Source: CAWAXW01 sp963786155
GTDB lineage: Bacteria > Actinomycetota > CADDZG01 > WHSQ01
Direction of reading: 5' to 3'
Assembly (NCBI GenBank): GCA_963786155.1
Contig: CAWAXW010000006.1
Span: 2,790,001-2,854,000 of the forward strand
Length of the DNA stretch: 64,000 nucleotides
The notes under the pieces are model-generated. The model saw only the letters and a list, made by a program, of their open reading frames with translations. It was not told where the DNA came from and did no database searches. Below are positions 26,561 through 35,689 of the stretch, in pieces. Numbering within the stretch: the first letter of the stretch is position 1; each line of letters begins with the position of its first letter. A program made the translations under genes and the position numbers.

Positions 26561-27378
26561 GTTCTGAGAGTACCGCGGGCGCGACCCAGTCCCAAGAGAT
26601 CACGAGCCTCGTCGGGGGTCGCGGGCCGGCGTCCGGCATCGCTACCCGCCTGCACGACGAGCTCGATCAGGGCCGCGTTCGATGGGGCCTTGGTGCCGGG
26701 GGCGATGTGTAGAACATCCTCCAGACCGGTGCGCACGTGCCCCTCGAGCCGTATCGCCTCGCGAGCAACGTCGAGGAAGTGCCTGCCGATCCCCGTCGCG
26801 CTCCACGTCGAACCTGAGGGCAGGTGAGTCGCGAGGAACGCGACGGCATCGGGCCATGCCGGCATCGCGCCAGGGACCCCCAGCACGAAGTCGAAGTGCA
26901 GGTGGTGGTCGCCTCCCAAGCGTTCGAATAGCTTCGTCGCGGTCGCGATCATGCCCGGCTCGAAGATTTCGAACTCCGGCAGCACGCCGTGTGCTCGCAT
27001 CTCACGATAGAGGCGCTCGATGAGCGGACGAGGGTTGGCGAAGACCTCCTCCCCGAAGTTGACCGAGCCCGACGTCAGGCTCGCCATCTCGGGTCCCAAC
27101 GAGAGGGGGGCCACGCGAGAGTCGTCGTCATCGCCCACCGCGCCTCCGGTCGTGAATTGCACGATCAAGTCGGTCGCGTCGCGGATGGCATCGAGGGCCG
27201 CCCGGAAAGCCTCGACGTCCATCGTCGGCTCGCCATCCGAATCACGCACGTGCAAGTGATAGATGCACGCACCCGCTTCGCGGCACGCCACTGCGTCCGC
27301 CGCAAGCTGATCCGGAGTGATGGGAAGGGCCGGCTGCTCGGCGCGCTTTAGCTCGGCACCGACGGCAGCGACCGTCAC
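26557..27378 (-). CDS. Beta-keto acid cleavage enzyme (BKACE, DUF849)
   Basis: Zinc TIM barrel that condenses a beta-keto acid with acetyl-CoA to give acetoacetate and a CoA ester. N-terminal VTVAAVGAEL, zinc motif IYHLHVRDSDGEP, QFTTGG, EFEIFEPGM and the HIAPGTKAPSN region are family-like. The start is uncertain: GTG 27378 is the clearest codon, but the family usually has a few more residues, and the frame is open up to the stop of the M23 gene (27402). Substrate unknown. Confidence 0.83.
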   Translation of the reverse strand: MTVAAVGAELKRAEQPALPITPDQLAADAVACREAGACIYHLHVRDSDGEPTMDVEAFRAALDAIRDATDLIVQFTTGGAVGDDDDSRVAPLSLGPEMASLTSGSVNFGEEVFANPRPLIERLYREMRAHGVLPEFEIFEPGMIATATKLFERLGGDHHLHFDFVLGVPGAMPAWPDAVAFLATHLPSGSTWSATGIGRHFLDVAREAIRLEGHVRTGLEDVLHIAPGTKAPSNAALIELVVQAGSDAGRRPATPDEARDLLGLGRARGTLRT

Positions 27379-27401
27379 GATCAGCGGACCAGAGGTGTGA
27401 T

Positions 27402-28460
27402 TCAGCAGATGGAAGAAACGAGGGGATAAGGGTTCACGGCCGACCCTCCGCCGGGGTGGAACTCGAAGTGGAGGTGTGGGTTCCCGTTCGCGTTTCCGGT
27501 GCCGCCCACAGTTGCGATCTGCCGACCGACCTCCACGTGTCCGCCGTTGACGATGTTCTGCTCGTTGTGCATGTACCAGTAGGAGTTGCCGTCGTCGCCG
27601 GAGAGGATCTGCCAGTAGCCGGCGCTCGAGCCGTAGTCCGACAGCGTGATCGTGCCCGAGACGATGGCCAGCACGGGGGTTCCTTGACCGGCCATCATGT
27701 CGACGCCTTGATGGGTGTGACCGGACCGCGGAGCTCCCCACGAATCGATGAACGAGGATGGACCACCGACGGGACAGGCCATCGTCCCCGAGACCTCGAA
27801 CACGACCGGCTCCGACGGAGTCGAGGGGATGGATGGAGCGGTGACGACGGGTGGCGCGAGTTCCTCGCGTAGCTCCTCGTACTCGTCCTGAATCGCCGCG
27901 AACTCGTCCTGAAGCTCGTCGGACGCATCTTTCAGCTCCGCCGACTTCGCTTCGAGCTCGCTCTCGCGCTCGCTGAGCTCGGCCTGAAGCGCGTTCAGCT
28001 CGGCCTTTGAGCGTGAGAGCCGGATGAAGATGTCGGCATCGTCCAGCGAGAGCTCGGAGAGCATCTCGGTCTTGTTCGAGAGCTCTGAGAGATCGTCGGA
28101 GCCGAGGAGCACCTCCATCATGCTGGTGCCTCCGGTCACGTACAGCAGCCGGGCTCGTTTGACGACCTGCTTCTCGAGCTCTGCGTTGTCCTTGTCCAGC
28201 TTTGCGATCTGCCCGTCGATCTCGTCGATCCGCTGCTCGAGATGCCCGGTCTCGTCGCGGAGCTCCTCGACCTTGGCGGCGGCCGCGTCCAACCGAGCCT
28301 GGATGGATTCCATCCGAGCCTTCAGATCAGACAGCGACTCCTCGCCCACGGCCCGGCCGGCTAGGGCGGGCACGGTGGCAGCGGCAAGAAGGACGGCGGC
28401 GATCGCGATTCGGACCGCTCGACTTGGGGAGCCCCGGAACACGGGAATCGACCGTAGCAT
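27402..28460 (-). CDS. Secreted M23 metallopeptidase with coiled-coil (EnvC/NlpD-like)
   Basis: 352-residue exported protein: signal peptide (about 1-38, ending VPALAG), two long coiled coils (about 42-105 and 150-205), a Pro/Ser linker and a LytM/M23 domain with the metal-site region GHTHQGVDMMAGQGTPV and HLHFEFHPGG. Such proteins cut peptidoglycan bridges or activate amidases during division. ATG 28460 with GAGG 5 bases upstream. Confidence 0.88.
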   Translation of the reverse strand: MLRSIPVFRGSPSRAVRIAIAAVLLAAATVPALAGRAVGEESLSDLKARMESIQARLDAAAAKVEELRDETGHLEQRIDEIDGQIAKLDKDNAELEKQVVKRARLLYVTGGTSMMEVLLGSDDLSELSNKTEMLSELSLDDADIFIRLSRSKAELNALQAELSERESELEAKSAELKDASDELQDEFAAIQDEYEELREELAPPVVTAPSIPSTPSEPVVFEVSGTMACPVGGPSSFIDSWGAPRSGHTHQGVDMMAGQGTPVLAIVSGTITLSDYGSSAGYWQILSGDDGNSYWYMHNEQNIVNGGHVEVGRQIATVGGTGNANGNPHLHFEFHPGGGSAVNPYPLVSSIC

Positions 28461-28516
28461 ATGGACCTCAGTTCTCACTCTGGACCCAGGAGTCCTGCCC
28501 ATGACCGATTTGGGTA

Positions 28517-28639
28517 GGCGGGGGCGGGGTCCCCTCCGGCACCCCTTCCCTCGAGACGCGCGCCCCTTGACGGGCTTTACGACGGGGCACTCGACTTGCC
28601 CTTTGGACACAGGGTTTCTCCGGGGACCCCGCCCCCGCC
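28517..28639. repeat. Perfect 18-base inverted repeat flanking a divergent promoter region
   Basis: GGCGGGGGCGGGGTCCCC (28517-28534) and its exact reverse complement (28622-28639), with 87 bases between. The core holds TTGACG and CCCTTTGGACACAGGG-like symmetry. It lies between the divergent M23 peptidase and DtxR-type genes. A cruciform, operator or small mobile remnant are all possible. Confidence 0.8.
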
Positions 28640-28666
28640 CTCATTCGCCCCTCCTAATATGAGGGG

Positions 28667-29305
28667 ATGCGGGGGGTGGAGGACTATCTCGAGGAGATCA
28701 AGCGGCTCGAGGAGGACGGGGATCGAATCACTGCCACCGTTCTTGCCCGGATCCTGGATGTTTCTCTGCCTTCGGCGTCCGAGATGCTGAAACGCCTGGC
28801 CTCGGAGGGCTACCTCACTAAGGAGGACCGGGGGACGATCCTTCTCACCCCGGACGGGCGTCGGCTGGCTCACACGATCTTGCGGCGGCACCGGCTGGTC
28901 GAGTGCCTGCTGGTCGACAAGCTCGGGATGTCGTGGTTCGAGGTCCATGCCGAGGCTCACAAGCTGGAGCACGCGATCTCTACTCGCGTCGAAGAGGCGA
29001 TGGCTAAAGCGCTCGACTATCCCGATTACTGCCCTCACGGGCATCCGATCTGTCCGGTGGACCTGCGCGAGTTGCGGCGGCTGACGGAACTCGACATCGG
29101 CGAGCGGGGCGTCGTCGCGCAGATCTCTGAAGTGAAAGACGAAGTGCTTCCGTATCTGGATCAGATCGGGATAAGGCCGGGAACCGGAATCGCGATCAAG
29201 GATGCGGCGCCACTTGAAGGACCCATCACCGTCGAAACTGAAGACGGCGTGGCTTCGCTGAGTCGGGAGATCGCCGTTCTGGTGCGCGTGTCGGCTTCGG
29301 CTTAG
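28667..29305 (+). CDS. DtxR/IdeR/MntR-family metal-dependent regulator
   Basis: 212 residues: N-terminal winged helix (TATVLARILDVSLPSASEML, then wing YLTKEDRGTILLT), a dimerisation/metal domain with HRLVECLL, EVHAEAHKLEH and CPHGHPICP supplying ligands, and a C-terminal SH3-like FeoA-type domain (GERGVVAQISEV...GIRPGTGIAIKD). It would repress iron or manganese uptake genes when metal is bound; targets are not in the window. ATG 28667. Confidence 0.9.
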   Translation: MRGVEDYLEEIKRLEEDGDRITATVLARILDVSLPSASEMLKRLASEGYLTKEDRGTILLTPDGRRLAHTILRRHRLVECLLVDKLGMSWFEVHAEAHKLEHAISTRVEEAMAKALDYPDYCPHGHPICPVDLRELRRLTELDIGERGVVAQISEVKDEVLPYLDQIGIRPGTGIAIKDAAPLEGPITVETEDGVASLSREIAVLVRVSASA

Positions 29306-29308
29306 GTG

Positions 29309-30454
29309 CTAAAGGCCCATTGTCTTGCCGATTATCTCTTTCATTATTTCGGAGGTGCCTCCGCCAATAGGCCCGAGGCGGGCGTCTCGGAGGGCTCGTT
29401 CGGCGGGGAATTCTGTGGTGTAGCCGTAGCCTCCGTGGATCTGGACGCATTCGTCGGCTACGTGGACTGCTAGGTCGCAGGCGTAGAGCTTTGCCATCGC
29501 TACTTCTTTGATTGGGTTTTCGCCGGCTACGTATTTGCGTAGGCCGTTGTAGGTGAGTGCGCGGGCGGCTTCTATGCGGGTTGCCATGTCGGCGAAGCGG
29601 TGGCGCCATACCTGGAACTTGCCTATGGGGCGGCCGAAGGCGGGGCGTTCGAGGGCGTAGTTCTTGGCTACCTCGTAGATGAGCTCGGCCCCTGCCACTG
29701 CGCCCAGGGCCATGATCAGTCGTTCCCAGGCGAAGTTCTGCATGATGGCGTAGAAGCCGCCGCCGATGTCTCCGAGGCGATGCGTGTCGGGGATGCGCAC
29801 GTCGTCGAAGGTCAGCTCGCCGGTGCGGCCGGGCCTCCAGCCGAGCATCCTCATCCGGCGTTGCTGGAAGCCGGGCTCGCCGGCCTCGACAACGAACAGT
29901 GTCAAGCCTGCGTGGCCTGCATCCGGGTCGGTCTTTGCTGCGACAACCACGTAGTCGGCCCAGGCTCCGTTTGTGATGAACATCTTGGAGCCGTTGATGA
30001 TCCAGTCGTTGCCGTCGCGGCGCGCACTCGTCTTCAGGCCCGCCACATCGGATCCCGCGTCGGGCTCGGTCACGCCTAGCGCTCCGATCAGCTCGCCTGT
30101 GAGTCCGGGAGCGAGCCATCTCTTGTGTTGGTCGGCATCTCCGAAGTTGAAGACATAGAGGGAGGCCAAGTCCTTGTGCGCGCCTATGCATGCGGAGACT
30201 CCGCCCGATCCGCACCGGGCCATCTCCTCGGTCACTACGGCGTCGGCGACAAAGTCCGGGCCCGACCCTCCTACGTCGGCCGGGTATTTCATCCCGTAGT
30301 AGCCGAGCTCGCCGACGCGTTGCATCACCTCGCGGGGGAAGGATTCTTGTTTCTCCCATTCGGGTGTGAACGGGCGAAGTTCCTTCTCGACGAACGAGCG
30401 GACCGCGCCGCGCAGCTCTTCGTGTTCGGGCATAAAGAGGTCGTCGGGCCGCAC
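29309..30454 (-). CDS. Acyl-CoA dehydrogenase (1)
   Basis: 381-residue intact FAD enzyme for alpha,beta-oxidation of an acyl-CoA. Motifs: LGVTEPDAGSDVAGLKT (FAD/substrate), FITNGAWADYVVV, and the C-terminal QIHGGYGYTTEFPAER followed by LGPIGGGTSEIMKEIIGK. GTG start directly after the stop of the second dehydrogenase gene (TAGGTG). The pair may act on branched or medium-chain acyl-CoAs. Codons here end in T more often than in flanking genes. Confidence 0.92.
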   Translation of the reverse strand: MRPDDLFMPEHEELRGAVRSFVEKELRPFTPEWEKQESFPREVMQRVGELGYYGMKYPADVGGSGPDFVADAVVTEEMARCGSGGVSACIGAHKDLASLYVFNFGDADQHKRWLAPGLTGELIGALGVTEPDAGSDVAGLKTSARRDGNDWIINGSKMFITNGAWADYVVVAAKTDPDAGHAGLTLFVVEAGEPGFQQRRMRMLGWRPGRTGELTFDDVRIPDTHRLGDIGGGFYAIMQNFAWERLIMALGAVAGAELIYEVAKNYALERPAFGRPIGKFQVWRHRFADMATRIEAARALTYNGLRKYVAGENPIKEVAMAKLYACDLAVHVADECVQIHGGYGYTTEFPAERALRDARLGPIGGGTSEIMKEIIGKTMGL

Positions 30455-31601
30455 CTAAAAACCTTCCATCCTGCCTACGACCTCACGCATGATCTCGTCC
30501 GTGCCTCCGCCGATGCGGATGAGGCGCGTGTCGCGCCACGCACGTTGGATCGGGAACTCCATAGAGTAGCCGTAGCCGCCGAAGACCTGCATCGCGCGGT
30601 CGGCGACCTTCCACGCGACCTCGCCGACGAGCAGCTTGGCCATCGATATCTCTCGGACGGGATATTCGCCGCGATCGACCCTGACCGCGGCCTCATAGAC
30701 GAGTTGCTGTGCCGCTTCGGTCTCGGTTGCCATCTCGGCGATGCATGTGGCGGACCGCCTGGTGCTTGCCGATGGGCTTGCCGAAGCTCTCCCGCTGTTG
30801 CGCGTACGCGACCGCGGCCTCGACCATGCGCTGCGCCCCTTGGATCGAGCCCGCTGCACCCACCAACCTCTCGCCCTGCAGCTCCCAAGAGATGTTGTAG
30901 AAGCCTTCGCCCTCTTTGCCGAGCAACGCGTCCTCGGGCACGAACATGTCGGTGAACGTGATCTCGGCGGTGTCGGAGCTGTGCATGCCCAACTTCTCGA
31001 GAGTCCGCGCGACTTCGAAGCCGGGGGTGTCGGTGTCGACTACGAACAAGGAGATCCCGTGGTGTTCGAGTCCGGTGTCGGTCTTGGCCACGAGAGTCAT
31101 CGCGTGAGCGCGCCGCCCGTTGGTGATGAATATCTTGCGTCCGTTGATGACCCAACCGCCGTCGACCTTGTTAGCCGTGGTCTTGATCCCGGCTACATCA
31201 GAGCCCGCGTCCGGCTCGGTGATGCCGAGACAGAAGATCTTCTCGCCGCTGATCGCGGGGGCGAGGTAGCGCTGTTTCTGTTCCTCGGTCCCGAACTTGA
31301 GAAGCGGCGGGACCGCCATGTCGGTCTGCACTGCAACGGCCATCGCGACGCCGGCCGAGTTGCAGCGGGTCATCTCCTCCGCGAGAACGATCTGGCAGAG
31401 GTAGTCGCCGCCCGACCCTCCGTACTCCTCGGGATAGCTCAGCCCCAGTAGCCCCAGCTCACCCATGCGGGTGAAGACCCAGTCCGGGAAGTCGCACTTC
31501 TCTTCCCACTCGGGCGCGTGGGGAGCGAGCTCCGCCTCGACGAAGGACCGCACCGAGGCACGGAGCTCGTCGTGGTGCTCGGAGAACGGCCAGCTCGCCA
31601 T
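30455..31601 (-). CDS. Acyl-CoA dehydrogenase (2), frameshifted
   Basis: Paralogue of the adjacent enzyme. LGITEPDAGSDVAGIKT and FITNGRRAHAMTLV in the N-terminal part; after a one-base shift near 30745 the C-terminal part gives MAKLLVGEVAWKVADRAMQ and FGGYGYSMEFPIQRAWRDTR. Start ATG 31601 (MASWPFSEHH). About 382 residues when rejoined. Upstream of and cotranscribed with dehydrogenase 1. Confidence 0.87.
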
Positions 31602-31649
31602 CCTCCGAGCGTAAACGCCATAGCTCCCCAAGGCGGGCATGATGGAACC

Positions 31650-32246
31650 GTGCGGAGAACCTGGGCCCTTGCGATCGTCGCCGTTGCACTGGCGGGCTGC
31701 TCCGAGAGCTCCACCAACGATGCCGAGTCGATCGACCGGACTCCCGGCGGTGTCTCCTCACGCGGGGTGTCCGTCGAAGGCGGACCGCAGAACAGGGCGG
31801 CCGCCGACGAGGCTCGTTCGTCCAAGCGCCGCCCGATCGAGGTCGCAGCCGATGCCGCCCCCGACTTCACCGTCACCACTTTCGAGGGCGAGAGGTTCCG
31901 ATTACACGAGCAAGCCGGTACCCCCGTCGTCCTCAACTTCTGGGAGTCGTGGTGAACGGTGTGCAGAGCGGAGCAGCCGCACCTCAACCAGTTGGCTGAG
32001 GATTATGAAGATCAAGTGGTGTTCATCGGAGTGTCGAATAACGACACCGTCGAGGGCGGCGAGGCCTACGTCGACGAGTTCGGCGTCCCCTACGGGATGG
32101 CGAACGCTCCCGAGGTGTGGGCAGCCTTCGACGATCCGTATCGCCCCACGACAATCGTCATGGCCCCGGACCTGAGCATCGTCGAATACATAGACGGACC
32201 CGTCACCGTCGACGGCTTACGGGCCGCTATCGAAGGTGCGCTCTAG
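31650..32246 (+). CDS. TlpA-like thioredoxin lipoprotein with in-frame UGA at the active-site Cys (candidate selenoprotein)
   Basis: 198-residue exported thiol oxidoreductase. GTG start (31650); lipoprotein signal with lipobox LAGC (Cys17); thioredoxin fold from about residue 70. The active site reads NFWESW-UGA-TVCRAEQPHL, the UGA (31953-31955) being codon 102. The reading frame is the same on both sides, and in the window's other TlpA-like protein the aligned residue is the first Cys of CGPC. Either UGA encodes selenocysteine (UxxC redox motif), or a TGC has been miscalled or mutated to TGA. The downstream half has the expected FIGVS and cis-Pro (RPTTIVM) segments, so the protein is otherwise intact. 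Confidence 0.72.
31958..31983 (+). other. Candidate bacterial SECIS hairpin
   Basis: Immediately after the in-frame UGA, GGTGTG (31958-31963) can pair with CGCACC (31978-31983) including one G-U pair, leaving a 14-base loop with GG at 31970-31971, about 15 bases after the UGA. Position and loop guanines fit bacterial SECIS elements, but the stem is short and hand-drawn. Confidence 0.35.
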
Positions 32247-32488
32247 AGTCCGAATCGTCCCGATTTGTCCTCATACAGATCGGTTGGATGACCCCCTATT
32301 CCAGGTCCTGGGACCCCGGCTCCAACTACCCCGGCTTGACGGAGTCATAGAAGGCGAGTTCTTCTTCGGAGTGACTGAAAATCCACGTCTGGACAGCAAG
32401 GCAAGCTGTGAGTGGTCCCACGGGCCGCTCAAGGGAGGAAGTGGCGACTCCGATAGTCACTTCGTAGCCCGCCGGTCCAGCGAATGAA
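32247..32488 (+). other. Possible structured leader before the diguanylate cyclase gene
   Basis: About 240 bases without a protein-like frame. It contains CAGCaaggcaaGCTG near 32396 and GAAGT..GACTccgatAGTCACTTC near 32440-32463, hairpins that could form in a 5' leader. The known c-di-GMP-I riboswitch core was looked for and not seen. Confidence 0.3.
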
Positions 32489-34246
32489 ATGGGCGTGATG
32501 GGAGTAAAGGAACGCAAGAGCAAGCAGAAGACGAGACCGAAGGGCCGGAGACGGCTCGAGGTCGACTCCTCCCTGCTCGAAGAGCTGCTCTTCGGCGGCC
32601 CGGACATGGACTCCAGGCGGAGCACGGCTCGCCTCGGTGCGTCGCTGTACATCGCGATCGGCCTCGTGATCCTCCTGACGATGTGGTCGCTGCCGGAGGA
32701 GGTTGCTCCGCGCAACTACCTGCTGCTCTTGGTGGCCGAATCCCTCATCATCGGGCTTCTGATCCCACGCTTCCCGTGGGAGAAGTGGTCACCGAAGGCC
32801 TACGTCAACTTCATCGTCATCGGGTTCCTCATGCTGGGCGCAACCAACTACTTCATCCCCGGTGTTCCGAACCCGTACGACCTGCTCTACGTCGTTCTGT
32901 TCGCCTTCGTAGGACTTACCCAACCGCCGGGAACGGGTCTCTTGATGTTCCCCTTCGCCGCGGCCTCTTACGTGGTCCCCGAAGTGCTGTCGGGCTCGAC
33001 CTATGAGGTCGCGCTCATCTCGATCGCGGTCTCGGCCCCCATCTGGGTGCTGATCGGCGAAGTCCTCTCCCGAAGCACTACACGTTTGCAGCGCGCGGAG
33101 AAGGGGGCCGGACGACTCCTCGAAGCCGGCACCACGCTTGCGCGTGCCAACAGCGAACAAGAGACGGCCGCCCTCGTCACCGGTTTCACGGTCGAGCTCC
33201 TCGAGGCCGACTCGGTTGTCGTCATGGTCGCTTCCGATCCGGCGTCCTCGCGGCTCGTCAACCTCGGCCAGCACAACTTCCTTATCCCGATAGGTGAGAC
33301 CAACGTCGACCCCGGATCCGATCCTTGGCGTCGGATCCTTCAGGACGGCGAGCCGCTGCTGTTGGCCAGCGCGCGCTCTTCGCCCTTCGTGCCGCAGCTG
33401 TTCATCCAGAACATGAACGCACAGTCGTTGTTCTTCCTGCCGTTGCTCGATGAGGAGGGCCCGCAAGGGCTGGTCGTGGTCGGGTGGTCCAGCAAGAGGA
33501 GCCGTCTAGACCGATTGAGTCAGAAGGCCGCGGAGCTGATCTCAAGCGAAGCGGGATTGGTCCTGGGTCGGATCCGTTCCGAGCGCAGGCTCGCGCAGGA
33601 TGCCGAGACCGATGCCCTGACCACCCTCTACAACCGTCGCTTCTATGCACGCGCTCTGGATGCGATGCAACCTGGGGATGCCGTCGTTCTGGTCGACCTC
33701 GATCACTTCAAGGGGATCAACGACAACTATGGACACGCAGTAGGTGACGAGGTACTGAGGCAGCTGGCCGATTGCATGAAGCAGGCCGCCCGTCGCAACG
33801 ACATCGTCGCGCGCTACGGCGGCGAGGAGTTCGCAATGGTCCTTGCCGATGCGGGACAGAAGGGTGCGACGACGATGCTCGAACGTCTGCGAGAGCTGTG
33901 GGAAGACACCCATCCGCTCACGACGTTCTCAGCCGGTCTGGCCATCCACACCTCGGACGATCTTCCAGCAACGACGGTCGCTCGTGCCGACCACGCTCTC
34001 TACCGTGCGAAGGAGCTCGGCCGGAACCGCACCGAGATAGCCGCGGAAGGCGAAACCATGCCACCGCCGCCCACCGATATGCCGTTGCCCCCGCCGGGTC
34101 TGGTCCGACCGCCTGGGACGGTTGACGACCGGGGGGGCGAAGACCGAGCCCGCATGGCGCCGCCTCCTCCGCCCCCGCCGCCACCGCCTCCACCGACTCC
34201 GGTGTCGTCGGGCGCGCCTCCCCCGCCTCCGCCCCCAAGGGGTTGA
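32489..34246 (+). CDS. Membrane diguanylate cyclase (GGDEF) with GAF-like domain and polyproline tail
   Basis: 585 residues making c-di-GMP from GTP. Basic N-terminus, about five membrane spans (residues 50-190), a GAF-like region (about 210-360), then GGDEF domain: LTTLYNRRFY, VLVDLDHFKGINDNYGH, and active site RYGGEEFAMV. An inhibitory-site RxxD (RRND) lies five residues before GGEEF, so product inhibition is expected. The last 60-70 residues are a Pro-rich tail with runs of up to twelve prolines, unusual for a cyclase. ATG 32489. Confidence 0.92.
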   Translation: MGVMGVKERKSKQKTRPKGRRRLEVDSSLLEELLFGGPDMDSRRSTARLGASLYIAIGLVILLTMWSLPEEVAPRNYLLLLVAESLIIGLLIPRFPWEKWSPKAYVNFIVIGFLMLGATNYFIPGVPNPYDLLYVVLFAFVGLTQPPGTGLLMFPFAAASYVVPEVLSGSTYEVALISIAVSAPIWVLIGEVLSRSTTRLQRAEKGAGRLLEAGTTLARANSEQETAALVTGFTVELLEADSVVVMVASDPASSRLVNLGQHNFLIPIGETNVDPGSDPWRRILQDGEPLLLASARSSPFVPQLFIQNMNAQSLFFLPLLDEEGPQGLVVVGWSSKRSRLDRLSQKAAELISSEAGLVLGRIRSERRLAQDAETDALTTLYNRRFYARALDAMQPGDAVVLVDLDHFKGINDNYGHAVGDEVLRQLADCMKQAARRNDIVARYGGEEFAMVLADAGQKGATTMLERLRELWEDTHPLTTFSAGLAIHTSDDLPATTVARADHALYRAKELGRNRTEIAAEGETMPPPPTDMPLPPPGLVRPPGTVDDRGGEDRARMAPPPPPPPPPPPPTPVSSGAPPPPPPPRG

Positions 34247-34270
34247 CCTAAGCCGCTTCTAAGCAGGGCT

Positions 34271-34639
34271 CTAGTCGAGAGCGTCGGCGAGGCGCAGACC
34301 CACAACCGCGGCTCCGACCTCGACTGCGAGGGCCAGCAGCGCGCGGCCCTTTGGTAGTCGCTTGAACATCGCGACCGTTCCCAACGCATCGGCTGAATCG
34401 GCGAGCGCGCTCGCCTGAAGCCACTCGCGGCTGTTCTTTCCTTCTTCGATAGAGATCAAGATGCCGGCTCCTATGGCGACGTCCCGCGCGCCCAGGCCGC
34501 GCACCGCCATCGTCGCGGTGTGCGACCCCGAATCCTCGCCCGTCCACATTCGGATCGAGTGTTTCGGCATCAAGAACATCGCAGTACCGATCACGATGCG
34601 TCCCAAGCCGAGCACCTGCGCCATCTCACGGTCGTCCAT
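34271..34639 (-). CDS. Small membrane protein, DUF4267-like
   Basis: 122 residues with three or four hydrophobic segments and the pattern LGLGRIVIGTAMFLMPKH near the N-terminus and AVRGLGARDVAIGAGILIS in the middle, as in small actinobacterial membrane proteins of unknown function. Its start overlaps the Nudix gene by 14 bases, so it is the last gene of a three-gene unit. Confidence 0.7.
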   Translation of the reverse strand: MDDREMAQVLGLGRIVIGTAMFLMPKHSIRMWTGEDSGSHTATMAVRGLGARDVAIGAGILISIEEGKNSREWLQASALADSADALGTVAMFKRLPKGRALLALAVEVGAAVVGLRLADALD

Positions 34640-35135
34640 GCCGGAGCCCCTTCCTCAATAGTTCGCGATCGTGCGGCCATGCGAAGTCGACATCCTCTAA
34701 CTCTTCTTCGGTAACCCATTGGATCTCGGCCACGTCGTCGTTTGGATGTGGTTCCCCCGACACGAGGCGCGCGACGAAACCCAACGCAAGCACCCAGTCA
34801 CCGTCGGCCCCGTAGCGATGCGCGACCATCGAGACGCAGTCGGCTATGGATACGTCGATCTCGACCCCCAACTCCTCGCGCACCTCTCTGCGCAGACCGC
34901 CCAAAGGGTCCTCGTCCGGCTGCAGGAAACCTCCCGGGACGTCGTTCTTGCCCTTCTCGGGCTCCTTCGCCCGGACGGTGGTGAGAACCCGGCCATCGCG
35001 CACGATCGCCGCTCCGGCCGTGGGGGCCGAGTTCCGATACCAGGAGCGATCGCAAGACGGGCAGCGAGCACCGCCTTCGCCGTCTGGGGCTTCGAGGTCG
35101 CCACCGCATGCGGGGCAATACCTGAAGGGCTTCAC
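34626..35135 (-). CDS. Nudix hydrolase with N-terminal zinc ribbon
   Basis: 169 residues. A zinc ribbon (YCPACGG, CPSCDRSW) precedes a Nudix fold whose box GGFLQPDEDPLGGLRREV..EELGVE is complete. Zinc-ribbon Nudix enzymes often cleave NADH or related nucleotide diphosphates; the substrate is not determined here. It overlaps the adenosyltransferase gene by 4 bases. Confidence 0.88.
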   Translation of the reverse strand: MKPFRYCPACGGDLEAPDGEGGARCPSCDRSWYRNSAPTAGAAIVRDGRVLTTVRAKEPEKGKNDVPGGFLQPDEDPLGGLRREVREELGVEIDVSIADCVSMVAHRYGADGDWVLALGFVARLVSGEPHPNDDVAEIQWVTEEELEDVDFAWPHDRELLRKGLRHGRP

Positions 35136-35689
35136 TTGGACCGCGACGGCTGAGCCCGCAATCCTCGCTCCGCCTCTTCGTAGCGCGCCAGCACGAACAG
35201 CAGGTCCGACACACGGTTCAGGTAAGCCAGGATCACTGGATCGGGGACCAGACCCTCTCGATCCATCGACACGGCTTTGCGCTCGGCCCTCCGGAGGATC
35301 GACCGTGCCATGTCCAAGCCGGCCGATCCGGCGGTCGCCCCAGGCAGGATGAACTCCTGGGGCAAGGGATGCTCGCCGACCAACGCATCGATATCGGATT
35401 CCGCGCTCTCGGCCATCGAGGGGGTTACCCGCGATACGCCATCCTGCAACTTGTCCTGGTTATCGGCTGCCGTCGCCAACTGTGCGCCCACGACGAACAT
35501 CTCGCGTTGGAGCCGGGTGACGATCTCGTCGACAACCTTTACGAGCCCGGCGGCGCGCGCCAAGCCCATCGCCGCCACGGCCTCGTCGAGCGTGCCGTAC
35601 ACATCGGTACGAACGTCGTCTTTGGGGACCCGGCCCCCGTACAGAAGGCCCGTTGTGCCGTCGTCGCCCTTTTTCGTATAGATCCTCAC
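35132..35689 (-). CDS. Cob(I)alamin adenosyltransferase, PduO type
   Basis: 185 residues converting cob(I)alamin to adenosylcobalamin using ATP. N-terminal ATP site IYTKKGDDGTTGLLYGG and C-terminal helix signature ARSILRRAERKAV with LAYLNRVSDLLFVLAR are typical. First gene of a three-gene minus unit (adenosyltransferase, Nudix, membrane protein). Confidence 0.92.
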   Translation of the reverse strand: MRIYTKKGDDGTTGLLYGGRVPKDDVRTDVYGTLDEAVAAMGLARAAGLVKVVDEIVTRLQREMFVVGAQLATAADNQDKLQDGVSRVTPSMAESAESDIDALVGEHPLPQEFILPGATAGSAGLDMARSILRRAERKAVSMDREGLVPDPVILAYLNRVSDLLFVLARYEEAERGLRAQPSRSK

